From an uncultured Acetatifactor sp. (GTDB taxonomy: Bacteria > Bacillota > Clostridia > Lachnospirales > Lachnospiraceae): a DNA stretch of 64,000 nucleotides. The stretch lies in contig CAJTPN010000002.1 in the NCBI GenBank assembly GCA_910578185.1, forward strand, positions 89,876 to 153,875, written 5' to 3'. The notes beneath the pieces are model-generated. The model saw only the letters and a program-made list of their open reading frames with translations. It searched no databases and was not told where the DNA came from. This document shows, in pieces, positions 54,291 to 63,731 of the stretch. The position numbers and the translations under genes were made by a program. The number at the start of each line of letters is the position of its first letter. Position 1 is the first letter of the stretch.

Positions 54291-55745
54291 ATGAAATTTG
54301 CTGATAAACTGTTCCTTTCAATGACTGTGCTTCTGGCGTTGATGTTTGCGCTTTTCGGGATCTGGATGCTGGCATCGGATTTCTCCTATTTGCTGAATAA
54401 AGAGATTGAACAGGGAAATGACGAAAGCCGTATGTTTCAGTTTTTGTTTGAAATGGGTTACCAGTCCACAGAGGAATACGGGGAGGATTATGCTATAAAC
54501 AGGACTCTGAATAGTATTACGGGCAGTGTAGAGCGGGAAGGGAGTCATGTTTTTGTGGCGCTGCAGGACGGGACATATGTGTACGGTGGAGAGTATCTGA
54601 ACCAGATGCAATTTGTTGAGGAAGTAGGCGGCTTGACAAGGGCTTTGGGGCATACGGACAATTATGGTTACAGTATCCGGCAGATCGGCGGCGGTTATTA
54701 TATGTTTACGGTTGCGATGACAGAGATAGCCACGGGAGATATCTATCTTGGAACTTGCAGAGATTTGACAAACATATATAATAACAGGCAAAATCTTCTC
54801 TATAGATATCGTATTGCGCTGATATGTCTGCTATTTGTGGGCGGAATTTTTGCTTTTATGCTGTCGCGATACATTACAAAGCCCATACGCCGTCTGGATA
54901 TGCTGGCGGGAAGAATCGCCGACGGTGATTACAATCTGCGTTCTCACAATAAAAGTTATGATGAGATCGGAGAGCTGGCGCGTAATTTTAACAGAATGGC
55001 AGATCAGTTGGTGGAGCAGATGCAGAAAAAGATGTTGGAGGCAAAGCAGAAAGAAGATTTTACTGCGGCGTTTGCACATGAATTGAAAACGCCCTTGACA
55101 TCCATTATAGGGTATGCGGATATGCTTAACTCTATGAAGCTTACCGATGAGGAGGCGCATGACGCTTATTTCTATATTTATAATCAGGGGAAACGTCTGG
55201 AAAGCCTTTCGCATAAACTGTTGGAGCTGGTGAGTATGGACAAAACGGCGCTGGCGTACAGACCGATTTCCACAAAAGCTTTGGAGGAAAATATTCGCAT
55301 TACCATGCGTCCTGTTTGGAGACAGCGCGGCATTAGGGGAAAAGTGGAGCTGGAGCGGTCAACATTATATGGTGACGGTGAATTGTTATTATCGCTGTTT
55401 TACAATCTGTTAGATAATGCGGTAAAGGCAATGGATAAAGAAGAGAGCTGCTTTATCCTTATGAAAGGCGTGGTCTTAAGCGATTGTTATGAATTCAAGG
55501 TGGTTGATAACGGCAGAGGAATTCCGAAAGAAGAGATCAGCCGTATTACGGAAGCCTTTTATATGGTGGACAAGTCCCGTTCCAGAAAGGAAGGGGGCGC
55601 AGGGATTGGGATGGCGCTGTGCCAGAAGATTATTCAGCTGCACAAAGGCGTGTTGCAGATCGACAGTAAACTGGGCGAGGGGACGGTAATAAAGGTGGCA
55701 TTTCCACTTAAATGGATGCCGGAAGATAGCAGGGCTGACACATGA
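54291..55745 (+). CDS. Sensor histidine kinase
   Basis: A 484-residue kinase: membrane helices at about 8-28 and 172-191, an external sensor segment of about 140 residues without a recognised fold, HAMP (about 192-245), HisKA with phosphorylated His263 (FAHELKTPLTS) and HATPase_c with N-box NLLDNAVKA, DNGRGIP and GAGIGMALC. It phosphorylates the upstream regulator. It overlaps the next gene by 4 bp. Confidence 0.95.
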   Translation: MKFADKLFLSMTVLLALMFALFGIWMLASDFSYLLNKEIEQGNDESRMFQFLFEMGYQSTEEYGEDYAINRTLNSITGSVEREGSHVFVALQDGTYVYGGEYLNQMQFVEEVGGLTRALGHTDNYGYSIRQIGGGYYMFTVAMTEIATGDIYLGTCRDLTNIYNNRQNLLYRYRIALICLLFVGGIFAFMLSRYITKPIRRLDMLAGRIADGDYNLRSHNKSYDEIGELARNFNRMADQLVEQMQKKMLEAKQKEDFTAAFAHELKTPLTSIIGYADMLNSMKLTDEEAHDAYFYIYNQGKRLESLSHKLLELVSMDKTALAYRPISTKALEENIRITMRPVWRQRGIRGKVELERSTLYGDGELLLSLFYNLLDNAVKAMDKEESCFILMKGVVLSDCYEFKVVDNGRGIPKEEISRITEAFYMVDKSRSRKEGGAGIGMALCQKIIQLHKGVLQIDSKLGEGTVIKVAFPLKWMPEDSRADT

Positions 55746-56836
55746 TGAAAAAAACGAAATATGGAAGAAAGACAGTGCTCCAGGAAGGGCATGAAAAAGG
55801 GAAAAAAATATATGCTGCTACAAGGAGGGGATCCGGGAATAAAAATATTCCCGTAAAAAGAAATCCTTTTCTGTTTATATTGGAGATATTTGGACTCTGC
55901 ATATTACTTTTGACCGTTTCTTATGCGCCCCAGTTGATTTTTGCAGTACAGGACGGTATTTTGTGGGGACAGCCATCGCTTAGTCAGCGGGAAAGCATGG
56001 ATGTGGAAACCTTGAGCACTACTTATGAAAGTTCACTTGCGCGAAGAATGATGAACTATGCGGAAGGACTGGCAGCAGGTGATCGTTTTTACGTGACTTC
56101 CCGCAGTCTTACCCCTGGTGAAAATTTATATCAATATATTAATTCTGAACAGGGTCTGTATCAGGACATGATATTTTCACTGGCCGATAATAGTTTGCTG
56201 GATTATTTGTTCTTGGATGAACTGGCCAGCTTGGAGAACTGTATGCGCTGCCAGTGGAAGCAATATGTTATTTACAGTGAGGATTATACAAAAGGGGTTA
56301 ATTTTATTCTCTGGTACATTGAATATAAGAACAGTAAAAATGAAGTGATAAAAATATTGACGGATGCGGAATCGGGAGTTCTTTATGCACTAAAGACGGA
56401 GGGGAGTGTACGCTTGTCAAAGCCACAAATTGGAATGTGGAGTGTACAGGATCCCATGGCAATATGGTCGTATTTTGCCTCATTTTACGAGGCTACGGCT
56501 GCAAGTGAAGTATTAGAAATGGAAAATAAATTGTGGGAACAGGCGGGCTATGTTATGGAATATTATGAGATGGCCGTAAAGGAGGGAAGTGATTTGACAA
56601 CAAAGGAAGATATCCAGACCGGAAGTAACTTTGTACAGAGTAACGCAGGATATGAGATGAGTGAAAATGCGTTATACTGTCGGCTTCCCTATGGGGAAAA
56701 TTCCATGGATGTGGAAATTATCATCAGTAAAGAAAATGCTTTTTACAGTGATAAATTTGGAATCAGTTATTATCTGCTTCCTGATATGGTGATTGGTGTG
56801 CGTCAAATTTATGAAATGATTCCGGAATTTGCATAA
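55742..56836 (+). CDS. Single-pass membrane protein coupled to the histidine kinase, unknown function
   Basis: A 364-residue protein: basic cytoplasmic N-terminus (about 1-40), one membrane helix (about 42-66, FLFILEIFGLCILLLTVSYA) and a large external domain of about 290 residues rich in aromatic and acidic residues. No family recognised. The ATGA overlap with the kinase stop implies translational coupling, so it may modulate signal sensing in the way YycH/YycI act on another kinase (inference from arrangement only, not homology). Confidence 0.7.
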   Translation: MMKKTKYGRKTVLQEGHEKGKKIYAATRRGSGNKNIPVKRNPFLFILEIFGLCILLLTVSYAPQLIFAVQDGILWGQPSLSQRESMDVETLSTTYESSLARRMMNYAEGLAAGDRFYVTSRSLTPGENLYQYINSEQGLYQDMIFSLADNSLLDYLFLDELASLENCMRCQWKQYVIYSEDYTKGVNFILWYIEYKNSKNEVIKILTDAESGVLYALKTEGSVRLSKPQIGMWSVQDPMAIWSYFASFYEATAASEVLEMENKLWEQAGYVMEYYEMAVKEGSDLTTKEDIQTGSNFVQSNAGYEMSENALYCRLPYGENSMDVEIIISKENAFYSDKFGISYYLLPDMVIGVRQIYEMIPEFA

Positions 56837-56918
56837 AAGACTCTTTGTACCAATATATTTTATAAAACGGTAAGGGTTATGATATCGGGGACAATGGTAT
56901 CGTAATTGTGGAGCTTTT

Positions 56919-58328
56919 GTGAAATTAGAAAATTGGGTCCAATGGCTTGATAATTTGGTGTGGGGACCATGGCTGTTGATTTTATTGCTGGGGACGGGCT
57001 GCTATTTGATGCTGAAATTACGTTTTATGCCTCTGAAAAATCTGAAATTTGCATTGAAATGTGCATTTGGCGGCGGAAATACAGATGGAGGCGGAAAGGA
57101 AGGAGGGATTTCCTCATTTGCATCTCTTGCCACGGAGCTTGCAACCACACTGGGCACGGGCAATATTGTTGGGGTTGCCACAGCTATGGTGCTGGGGGGA
57201 CCCGGGGCGCTGTTTTGGATGGTGGCCACAAGCGTAATCGGGATGGCTACAAAGCTGGTGGAAAGCATGTTGTCGGTAAAATACAGAGGGACAAACGAAA
57301 AGGGTGAGATTGCGGGAGGTCCCATGTATACCGCGTTACATGTTTTTGCCGGAAAAGAAACCGGAAGAAAGCTGGGGGTGATCTTTGCTTTCTTTGCAGT
57401 GATGGCTTCCTTTGGAATGGGAAATATGACACAATCCAATTCCATCGCGGATGCGTTATGGGTTTCTTTTCAAATTCCCAAAGCCAAGACAGGGCTGATC
57501 TTAACGATTATTACCATATTGGTAGTACTGGGTGGAATCAGTGTGATCGGAAAGGTGGCGCAGATCCTGGTTCCGTTTATGGGAATCTTTTATCTGTTGG
57601 GGACGTTTGCAGTTATTTGCGTACACTGGCGAAATCTGCCGGAAGCGGTGACGGGAATTATGACTGCGGCTTTTCATCCTCAGGCGGTGTCAGGGGGGCT
57701 GTTTGGAAGCGTGACTGTGACGGCGTTTCAGTCCCTGCGCTGGGGGGTGTCAAGAGGAATCTTTTCCAATGAGGCTGGGCTTGGAGCCGCAGGTATCACC
57801 GCCGCGGCGGCAAATACGGAGGATTGTGTCAGACAGGGGTATATCAGCATGACGGGAGTATTCCTGGATACCGTGGTAATCTGTACAATTACGGGGCTTG
57901 CCTTTGGGGTTTCCGGTGTCATTGGCAGTACGGATGCTTACGGAGAGCCTTTGACAGGCACGGCGTTGACGCTGGCTGCTTTTTCCACTGCTTTGGGAGA
58001 ACGTGGAAGCGGATTTGTGAGTGTCTGCATTACGCTTTTTGCGTTTGCCACAGTGATCGGCTGGGCGTACCAGGGAGAGAGAGCGTTTGAATTTCTCATG
58101 GGAGGCAGGACAAAATATAATCTTGCATATCGCTTTACATATGGGCTGACAGCCTTTTTGGGGTGTATTTGTTCATTGGAGATGGTATGGAACTTTTCGG
58201 ATATCTGTAACGGATTGATGGCGGTTCCCAATTTGATTTGTGTTTTGACCTTATCGGGCAGGGCGTGTAAAGAGATAACGTCGTATGTAGTTCCCGGCAA
58301 GGCTTCTTTGGGCGGCAGAAAACATTGA
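56919..58328 (+). CDS. Sodium:alanine/glycine symporter (AGCS family)
   Basis: A 469-residue transporter with about ten to eleven membrane helices that imports alanine or glycine with Na+. Family signatures: FMPLKNLKFALK, ATTLGTGNIVGVATAMVLGGPGALFWM, RGIFSNEAGLGAA and GWAYQGERAFEFL. GTG start at 56919 with GGAG upstream. It is monocistronic or ends before the terminator at 58463. Confidence 0.93.
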   Translation: MKLENWVQWLDNLVWGPWLLILLLGTGCYLMLKLRFMPLKNLKFALKCAFGGGNTDGGGKEGGISSFASLATELATTLGTGNIVGVATAMVLGGPGALFWMVATSVIGMATKLVESMLSVKYRGTNEKGEIAGGPMYTALHVFAGKETGRKLGVIFAFFAVMASFGMGNMTQSNSIADALWVSFQIPKAKTGLILTIITILVVLGGISVIGKVAQILVPFMGIFYLLGTFAVICVHWRNLPEAVTGIMTAAFHPQAVSGGLFGSVTVTAFQSLRWGVSRGIFSNEAGLGAAGITAAAANTEDCVRQGYISMTGVFLDTVVICTITGLAFGVSGVIGSTDAYGEPLTGTALTLAAFSTALGERGSGFVSVCITLFAFATVIGWAYQGERAFEFLMGGRTKYNLAYRFTYGLTAFLGCICSLEMVWNFSDICNGLMAVPNLICVLTLSGRACKEITSYVVPGKASLGGRKH

Positions 58329-58462
58329 TGTCATTCTTTTTCATATCCCTGGTCGGGGTTGTGGGTTTGTGCCCACTGTCATGAGGCGGGCATAAACAGT
58401 AAGCATTAGGCTTTCCTGGCGCCTTATTGCGGGAAAGCTTGGTGCGATCGCAAACATTTTAG

Positions 58463-58501
58463 GAGTAAGTTTACGGCCGGGCCGACACTTACTCTTTTTT
58501 T
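58463..58501 (+). terminator. Rho-independent terminator upstream of metY
   Basis: GAGTAAGT (58463-58470) pairs with ACTTACTC (58487-58494), with an inner CGGC/GCCG stem, followed by seven T (58495-58501). It ends transcription from the AGCS gene or from the structured region above it. Confidence 0.9.
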
Positions 58502-58528
58502 GCTGTAGAAGTAGTTGAAATTATTTTC

Positions 58529-58534
58529 TATAAT
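58529..58534 (+). promoter_or_regulatory. -10 box of the metY promoter
   Basis: Consensus TATAAT downstream of the terminator. The -35 at 17 nt is TAGAAG (poor), suggesting either a weak promoter or one needing an activator. Confidence 0.5.
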
Positions 58535-58585
58535 GTGTATACTGGAAAATGAGTTTATGTATGTACAAAGGTGCGGGGGAGAAAG

Positions 58586-58662
58586 ATTTCAGGTTCCGGG
58601 GTCATTTTCATTTGGGAAGGAATGGCAGCCGTGATCTTTTGAACCTAAATAGATCAGGAGGG
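58586..58662 (+). promoter_or_regulatory. metY leader with mutually exclusive stems near the ribosome site
   Basis: ATTT-c-AGGTTC (58586-58596) can pair with GAACCTAAAT (58641-58650), giving 10 bp with one bulge. TGATC (58632-58636) can pair with GATCA (58652-58656), which touches the AGGAGGG ribosome site (58656-58662). With the full first stem the second cannot form. This is a switch-like layout, unproven. Confidence 0.4.
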
Positions 58663-58670
58663 AAACCAAT

Positions 58671-59945
58671 ATGAAAATCAACAGCGTATGCGTACAGGGC
58701 GGTTATACGCCTGGAAACGGGGAACCCCGTCAAATACCCATTGTCCAGAGCACTACTTTTAAATATGATTCCAGTGAAGATATGGGAAAACTTTTTGACC
58801 TGGAGGCAAGCGGGTATTTTTACACAAGACTTCAAAACCCTACCAATGATTATGTGGCTGCAAAAATAACGCAGTTGGAGGGAGGTACGGCGGGAATGCT
58901 GACTTCCAGCGGACAGGCTGCAAATTTTTACGCACTGTTTAATATTTGTGAATGTGGGGATCATATTGTGGCGTCCAGCACGATTTACGGAGGGACGTTT
59001 AATCTGATCTCCGTTACCATGAAAAAGATGGGAATTGATGTCACGTTTGTAAGTCCCGATGCCTCCGAGTCGGAACTGGATGCGGCCTTTCAGGGAAATA
59101 CAAAAGTCATGTTTGGGGAGACCATTGCGAATCCTGCGCTGACCGTATTGGATATCGAGAAATTTGCCAAGTGTGCTCACGCTCACGGCGTTCCACTGAT
59201 TATTGACAATACCTTTGCAACGCCGATCAACTGTCGGCCGTTTGAATGGGGAGCGGATATCGTAACCCATTCCACAACAAAATATATGGATGGTCACGGC
59301 GCAGCGGTGGGCGGTGCCATAGTGGACAGCGGCAGATTTGACTGGATGGCGCATGCGGATAAGTATCCCGGTCTCTGTACGCCGGATGAAAGTTATCATG
59401 GAATCATTTATGCGGAAAGATTTGGCAGGGAGGGGGCTTTTATCACGAAATGTACGGCGCAGCTTATGAGAGATTTCGGTTCCATTCCAAGTCCACAAAA
59501 TGCGTTCCTTCTGAATCTTGGTTTGGAAAGTCTTCATGTGCGCATGAAACGTCATTGTGAAAACGGTCTTGCGGTGGCGAAATTTTTGTCAGCACATCCC
59601 AAGGTTGCATATGTTAATTATTGTGATCTGCCCGGGGATAAGTATTATCCATTGGCGCAGAAATATCTTCCAAATGGCAGCTGCGGTGTGGTATCGTTTG
59701 GTTTAAAGGGGGGCAGGGAAGCGGCAGGTCTCTTTATGAAAAATTTAAAACTTGCCGCCATAGAGACGCATGTGGCGGATGCGCGTACCTGCTGCCTGAA
59801 TCCGGCATCCAGCACACACAGACAGCTGACGGATGAACAGCTGAAGGAGGCGGGAGTTCCTGCAGAATTAATTCGAATCAGCTGCGGTATCGAGGATGGG
59901 GAAGACTTGCTGGCGGATCTTGCACAGGCTTTGGAAAAATGTTAA
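58671..59945 (+). CDS. metY: O-acetylhomoserine sulfhydrylase (PLP-dependent)
   Basis: A 424-residue Cys/Met-metabolism enzyme that makes homocysteine from O-acetylhomoserine and sulfide. PLP lysine is Lys204 in HSTTKYMDGHG; YTRLQNPT, SSGQAAN and IDNTFATP are family signatures, and the length suits MetY rather than the shorter MetB/MetC. AGGAGGG lies 8 nt upstream of the ATG. It is preceded by an unusual leader. Confidence 0.93.
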   Translation: MKINSVCVQGGYTPGNGEPRQIPIVQSTTFKYDSSEDMGKLFDLEASGYFYTRLQNPTNDYVAAKITQLEGGTAGMLTSSGQAANFYALFNICECGDHIVASSTIYGGTFNLISVTMKKMGIDVTFVSPDASESELDAAFQGNTKVMFGETIANPALTVLDIEKFAKCAHAHGVPLIIDNTFATPINCRPFEWGADIVTHSTTKYMDGHGAAVGGAIVDSGRFDWMAHADKYPGLCTPDESYHGIIYAERFGREGAFITKCTAQLMRDFGSIPSPQNAFLLNLGLESLHVRMKRHCENGLAVAKFLSAHPKVAYVNYCDLPGDKYYPLAQKYLPNGSCGVVSFGLKGGREAAGLFMKNLKLAAIETHVADARTCCLNPASSTHRQLTDEQLKEAGVPAELIRISCGIEDGEDLLADLAQALEKC

Positions 59946-59961
59946 TGTCGGAAAGGATCAT

Positions 59962-60282
59962 ATGGACTGCAAAGAATTTGAGAAGCATATTCCTGATTAT
60001 ATCGCACGCAAACTGGATTACCCGACGCTGAAGCGTTTCAGCGAGCATATAGATAAGTGTGAGGACTGTAAAGAGGAGCTGGTGATTCGATTCCTTGTAG
60101 CGGAAGGAATTCAACGCCTGGAAGACGGTAATGCGTTTGATCTGCAATCCGAACTTGACACAAGGCTGGAGGAGACAAGACGTAAGATCCGGTTTCATAA
60201 TTGTTTCCTGTATTTTGGATTTGCTCTGGAGGTTGTGGCGGTTGGATTGCTGGCGGGTATTGTCATCTGGGTCCTGCTCTGA
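59962..60282 (+). CDS. Membrane-anchored zinc-finger protein (zf-HC2, anti-sigma-like)
   Basis: A 106-residue protein. The N-terminal half has the anti-sigma zinc-finger pattern: Cys3, then HIDKCEDC (His-x3-Cys-x2-Cys); one membrane helix lies at the C-terminus (about 80-104). In typical anti-sigma factors this binds an ECF sigma factor at the membrane, but no sigma gene is adjacent. ATG 59962 with GAAAGGA upstream; lies 16 bp after metY. Confidence 0.75.
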   Translation: MDCKEFEKHIPDYIARKLDYPTLKRFSEHIDKCEDCKEELVIRFLVAEGIQRLEDGNAFDLQSELDTRLEETRRKIRFHNCFLYFGFALEVVAVGLLAGIVIWVLL

Positions 60283-60330
60283 TTTTGGCACCTTATCAGG
60301 CAGGCGTCTGTGAAGCGGAGGTATAATTCC

Positions 60331-63054
60331 ATGTATGAAAATAAGAAACTGGTACTGATAGACGGACACAGTATTTTGAATCGTGCTTTTTACGGCGTTC
60401 CTGATTTAAGTAATTCTAAGGGACTGCATACTAATGCCGTTTACGGCTTTCTGAATATTCTCTTTAAAATTCTGGAGGAAGAAAAACCGGATTTCCTTTC
60501 GGTGGCGTTTGATGTGCATGCGCCAACGTTCCGGCATCAAATGTATGAGGCCTATAAGGGGACAAGGAAGCCAATGCCGGAGGAATTGCGTCAGCAAGTT
60601 CCGGTGATGAAGGATGTGCTGAAGGCAATGAATGTGGTCATTGTGGAACAGGAAGGTTTGGAGGCGGACGATATTTTGGGGACGCTTGCCAAGAAGGCCG
60701 CATCGGAAGGAATTGAGGTATCGCTGGTATCCGGCGACAGGGATTTATTGCAAATTGCAGATACGCATATCAAAATACGGATTCCAAAGACAAAAATGGG
60801 GCGGACGGAGATTGAGGACTACTATCCCAAAGACGTGGAAGCCGTTTATAAGGTGACGCCACAGCAATTTATAGACTTGAAAGCTTTGATGGGAGACACT
60901 TCGGATAATATTCCCGGAGTACCCAAGGTAGGCGAGAAGACCGCCACGGAATTAATGATACAATACGGCTCTCTGGAAAATATATATGACCATGTGGATG
61001 AAATCTCCAAGAAAAGTATCCGGGAATCCCTGAAGGCAAACCGTGATTTGGCAGATTTAAGTAAGGCTCTCGCCACAATTCGGATTGACAGCGAGGTATC
61101 GTTGGACTATGAAGCAGCCAGGGCAGAGGGCTTTTATACGCAGGAAGCCTATCTTCTGTTTAAGGAGTTGGAGTTTCGGAATCTTTTAAGCCGTTTTGAT
61201 TTGGAGCAACATGAGGGTGGGGAGGATATTACAAAAACGTTCCGAAAACTCGGCAGTCAAAGAGAGCTTTTAAACAGATTGGATAAGATAAAATCGGGAC
61301 AGCATATCGGGCTATATCTTCCCATGGAGTGCGGAAGACTTTTGGCAGTGGCGGTTGCGCTGGATAGGGAGGTTTTTGCGTATGTGATACCGGCAAGGGA
61401 GGAAGTGCAGCTGTCTTTTATGGGGATGATTTCCAGCGAAGAAGATCAGGAACGTGCTTCATATCCGGAAGAGGGGGATGGTGAAATTTATGAACTGGGC
61501 TGTGCGTTACGGGCCCTATCAAAAAAGGCAGCCATATCCGCTTTTGATATCAAGGCGTATTACCGTTTCCTGGAGAGAGATACTACTGAGCGATATTTTG
61601 ACATACTCATCGGGGCATATCTTCTAAACCCCCTTAAAAGCGACTATGATCTGGAATTGATTGCACAGGAACACCTTGAGCTGACGATTCCCGGACGTGC
61701 AAAGCTTTTCGGAAAAATGAAGCTGGGGGAGGCGGCCGCGTCGCTTTCGGACCAGTTTGCGGAATTTTGCTGCTTTGGCGCTTATGTATCGGCAAAGGCG
61801 GAGAATGTCCTGATTCAAAAACTCAAGGAGACGGGCATGGAACGGCTGATGCGGGAAGTGGAAATGCCATTGTCGCTGGTTCTGTACGATATGGAACGAG
61901 AGGGAGTGGAGGTGCGCAGGGAGGAGTTAAAGGCGTATGGAGACGCTCTGGTAGCCAGAATTCAGGAGCTGGAAGGGTCAATCCATGAAAAAGCCGGTGT
62001 GCAATTTAATATTAACTCACCCAAGCAGCTGGGAGAAATACTGTTTGAAAAAATGCATCTTCCCGGAGGGAAAAAAACAAAGACGGGATATTCTACGGCT
62101 GCGGATGTATTGGAGAAGCTTTCCGAGGAGCATCCCATTGTGGAAGAGATTTTGGAGTACAGGCAGCTTACCAAGCTAAAATCCACTTATGCGGACGGGT
62201 TGGCGGTGTATATCGGTGAAGATCAGCGTATCCATACGAATTTTAATCAGACCATAACGGCAACCGGACGAATCAGTTCAACGGAACCCAATCTGCAGAA
62301 TATTCCCATGCGCATGGAGCTTGGAAGGCGTATCCGCAAGGTGTTTGTGCCAAAGAATGGTTATGAGTTTATGGATGCCGACTATTCGCAGATCGAACTA
62401 CGGGTACTTGCGCATATGTCAGGAGACGAGCAGTTGATAGAGGCATATCGTATGGATCAGGATATTCACCGTATCACTGCTGCCAAAGTATTTCATACGC
62501 CCTTTGATCAGGTGACGGATTTGCAGCGCAGAAATGCAAAGGCGGTGAACTTTGGCATTGTCTATGGCATCAGTTCCTTTGGATTAAGTCAGGATTTAAG
62601 TATCAGCCGCAAGGAAGCATCCGAATATATTGAGCAATATTTTGAAACATATCCCAAGGTAAAGGCGTTTTTAGACGGTCTGGTATCGGACGCAAAAAGA
62701 GACGGGTATATTACGACCATGTTTGGCAGGAGAAGGCCGGTACCTGAGCTTTCGTCTTCTAATTTTATGCAGCGTTCTTTTGGAGAGCGTGTTGCCATGA
62801 ATTCTCCTATTCAGGGAACTGCAGCGGATATTATAAAGATTGCCATGATCAGGGTATGGCATGCACTGCGGGATCAGGGCCTGAAGTCAAAACTTATACT
62901 GCAGGTTCACGATGAGCTTGTCATTGAAACGCTGCGGGAGGAGGAAGCCATGGTGCGGAAACTGTTGGAGGAAAATATGAAGGCTGCCGCGGATCTGGCG
63001 GTCACATTGGAGGTGGACCTGCATACCGGTGATAACTGGTATGAGGCAAAATAA
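60331..63054 (+). CDS. polA: DNA polymerase I
   Basis: A 907-residue repair and Okazaki-processing polymerase. N-terminal 5'-3' exonuclease (about 1-290: DGHSILNRAF, EGLEADDILGT, GDRDLLQI, GVPKVGEKTA); degenerate 3'-5' exonuclease domain with no DxE motif, so probably no proofreading; polymerase domain with motif A DADYSQIELRVLAH, motif B RRNAKAVNFGIVYG and motif C QVHDEL. ATG 60331 with AGCGGAGG 8 nt upstream is preferred to GTG 60310. Confidence 0.97.
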   Translation: MYENKKLVLIDGHSILNRAFYGVPDLSNSKGLHTNAVYGFLNILFKILEEEKPDFLSVAFDVHAPTFRHQMYEAYKGTRKPMPEELRQQVPVMKDVLKAMNVVIVEQEGLEADDILGTLAKKAASEGIEVSLVSGDRDLLQIADTHIKIRIPKTKMGRTEIEDYYPKDVEAVYKVTPQQFIDLKALMGDTSDNIPGVPKVGEKTATELMIQYGSLENIYDHVDEISKKSIRESLKANRDLADLSKALATIRIDSEVSLDYEAARAEGFYTQEAYLLFKELEFRNLLSRFDLEQHEGGEDITKTFRKLGSQRELLNRLDKIKSGQHIGLYLPMECGRLLAVAVALDREVFAYVIPAREEVQLSFMGMISSEEDQERASYPEEGDGEIYELGCALRALSKKAAISAFDIKAYYRFLERDTTERYFDILIGAYLLNPLKSDYDLELIAQEHLELTIPGRAKLFGKMKLGEAAASLSDQFAEFCCFGAYVSAKAENVLIQKLKETGMERLMREVEMPLSLVLYDMEREGVEVRREELKAYGDALVARIQELEGSIHEKAGVQFNINSPKQLGEILFEKMHLPGGKKTKTGYSTAADVLEKLSEEHPIVEEILEYRQLTKLKSTYADGLAVYIGEDQRIHTNFNQTITATGRISSTEPNLQNIPMRMELGRRIRKVFVPKNGYEFMDADYSQIELRVLAHMSGDEQLIEAYRMDQDIHRITAAKVFHTPFDQVTDLQRRNAKAVNFGIVYGISSFGLSQDLSISRKEASEYIEQYFETYPKVKAFLDGLVSDAKRDGYITTMFGRRRPVPELSSSNFMQRSFGERVAMNSPIQGTAADIIKIAMIRVWHALRDQGLKSKLILQVHDELVIETLREEEAMVRKLLEENMKAAADLAVTLEVDLHTGDNWYEAK

Positions 63055-63125
63055 GCGCCGTCAAGGGATCGGATGATTGGGACGGGACGGAGCGGGAAGA
63101 AAGACTTCGTAAATGGGTGAGGACA

Positions 63126-63731
63126 ATGAAATTTATCGGGATCACAGGCGGGGTTGGGGCTGGAAAGTCCAAGATACTTGGCTATATACAAAAGCACTAT
63201 AAATGTGAGATTTATCTTGCGGATGAAGTGGCACATCTGGTAAAGCAGCCGGGAACGGAATGCTATGTAAAGCTTCTTGGAATATTGGGGGAGGATGTGG
63301 CAGGTGCGGAAGGATTGATCGACAGACAGGCAATGGCGGAAAAGATTTTTGCCAATCCCGCTCTCTTGGGACAGGTTAATGATATCATTCACCCTGCCGT
63401 AAAAAAAATCCTGATGGAGCGATTAGATGCCGCAAAAAGCGCAGGGGAAGTAGAACTGTTTTTTGTCGAGGCGGCTCTGTTAATAGAAACCGGATACCGT
63501 TCTCTGGTAGATGAGATGTGGTATGTTTATTCGGATGAGGAAATCCGCAGAAAACGACTGCGGAAGTTAAGGGGGTATTCTGATGAAAAGATATCGCGTA
63601 TCATGTCTCATCAGCTGACGGAAGAGCGGTTTCGGGAAAGCTGTGACTTTGTCATCGATAACAGCGGCCTGTTTGAAGACAGCTGCAGGCAAATAGATAA
63701 AAAACTGGAGGCTTTTACATGGCAGGAGTAA
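63126..63731 (+). CDS. coaE: Dephospho-CoA kinase
   Basis: Phosphorylates dephospho-CoA to coenzyme A. The 201-residue P-loop kinase begins MKFIGITGGVGAGKS; it has LADEVAHLVKQPG, EAALLIETGY and the LID region RRKRLRKLRGYSDE. GTG 63117 is an alternative start. It overlaps the next gene by 13 bp. Confidence 0.96.
   Translation: MKFIGITGGVGAGKSKILGYIQKHYKCEIYLADEVAHLVKQPGTECYVKLLGILGEDVAGAEGLIDRQAMAEKIFANPALLGQVNDIIHPAVKKILMERLDAAKSAGEVELFFVEAALLIETGYRSLVDEMWYVYSDEEIRRKRLRKLRGYSDEKISRIMSHQLTEERFRESCDFVIDNSGLFEDSCRQIDKKLEAFTWQE

Larger units (their letters stand above)
58329..58670. other. 342-bp structured intergenic region before metY
   Basis: No protein gene. First part (58329-58462) has several hairpins, such as GTTTGTGCCC with GGGCATAAAC around a 13-nt loop, and GCTTTCC with GGAAAGC. 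A strong terminator follows (58463-58501), then a -10 box (58529) and a metY leader with pairing potential (58586-58656). Confidence 0.6.

Noticed and set aside
58329..58670. SAM-I (S-box) riboswitch before metY
   Set aside because: None of the conserved S-box core segments were seen.
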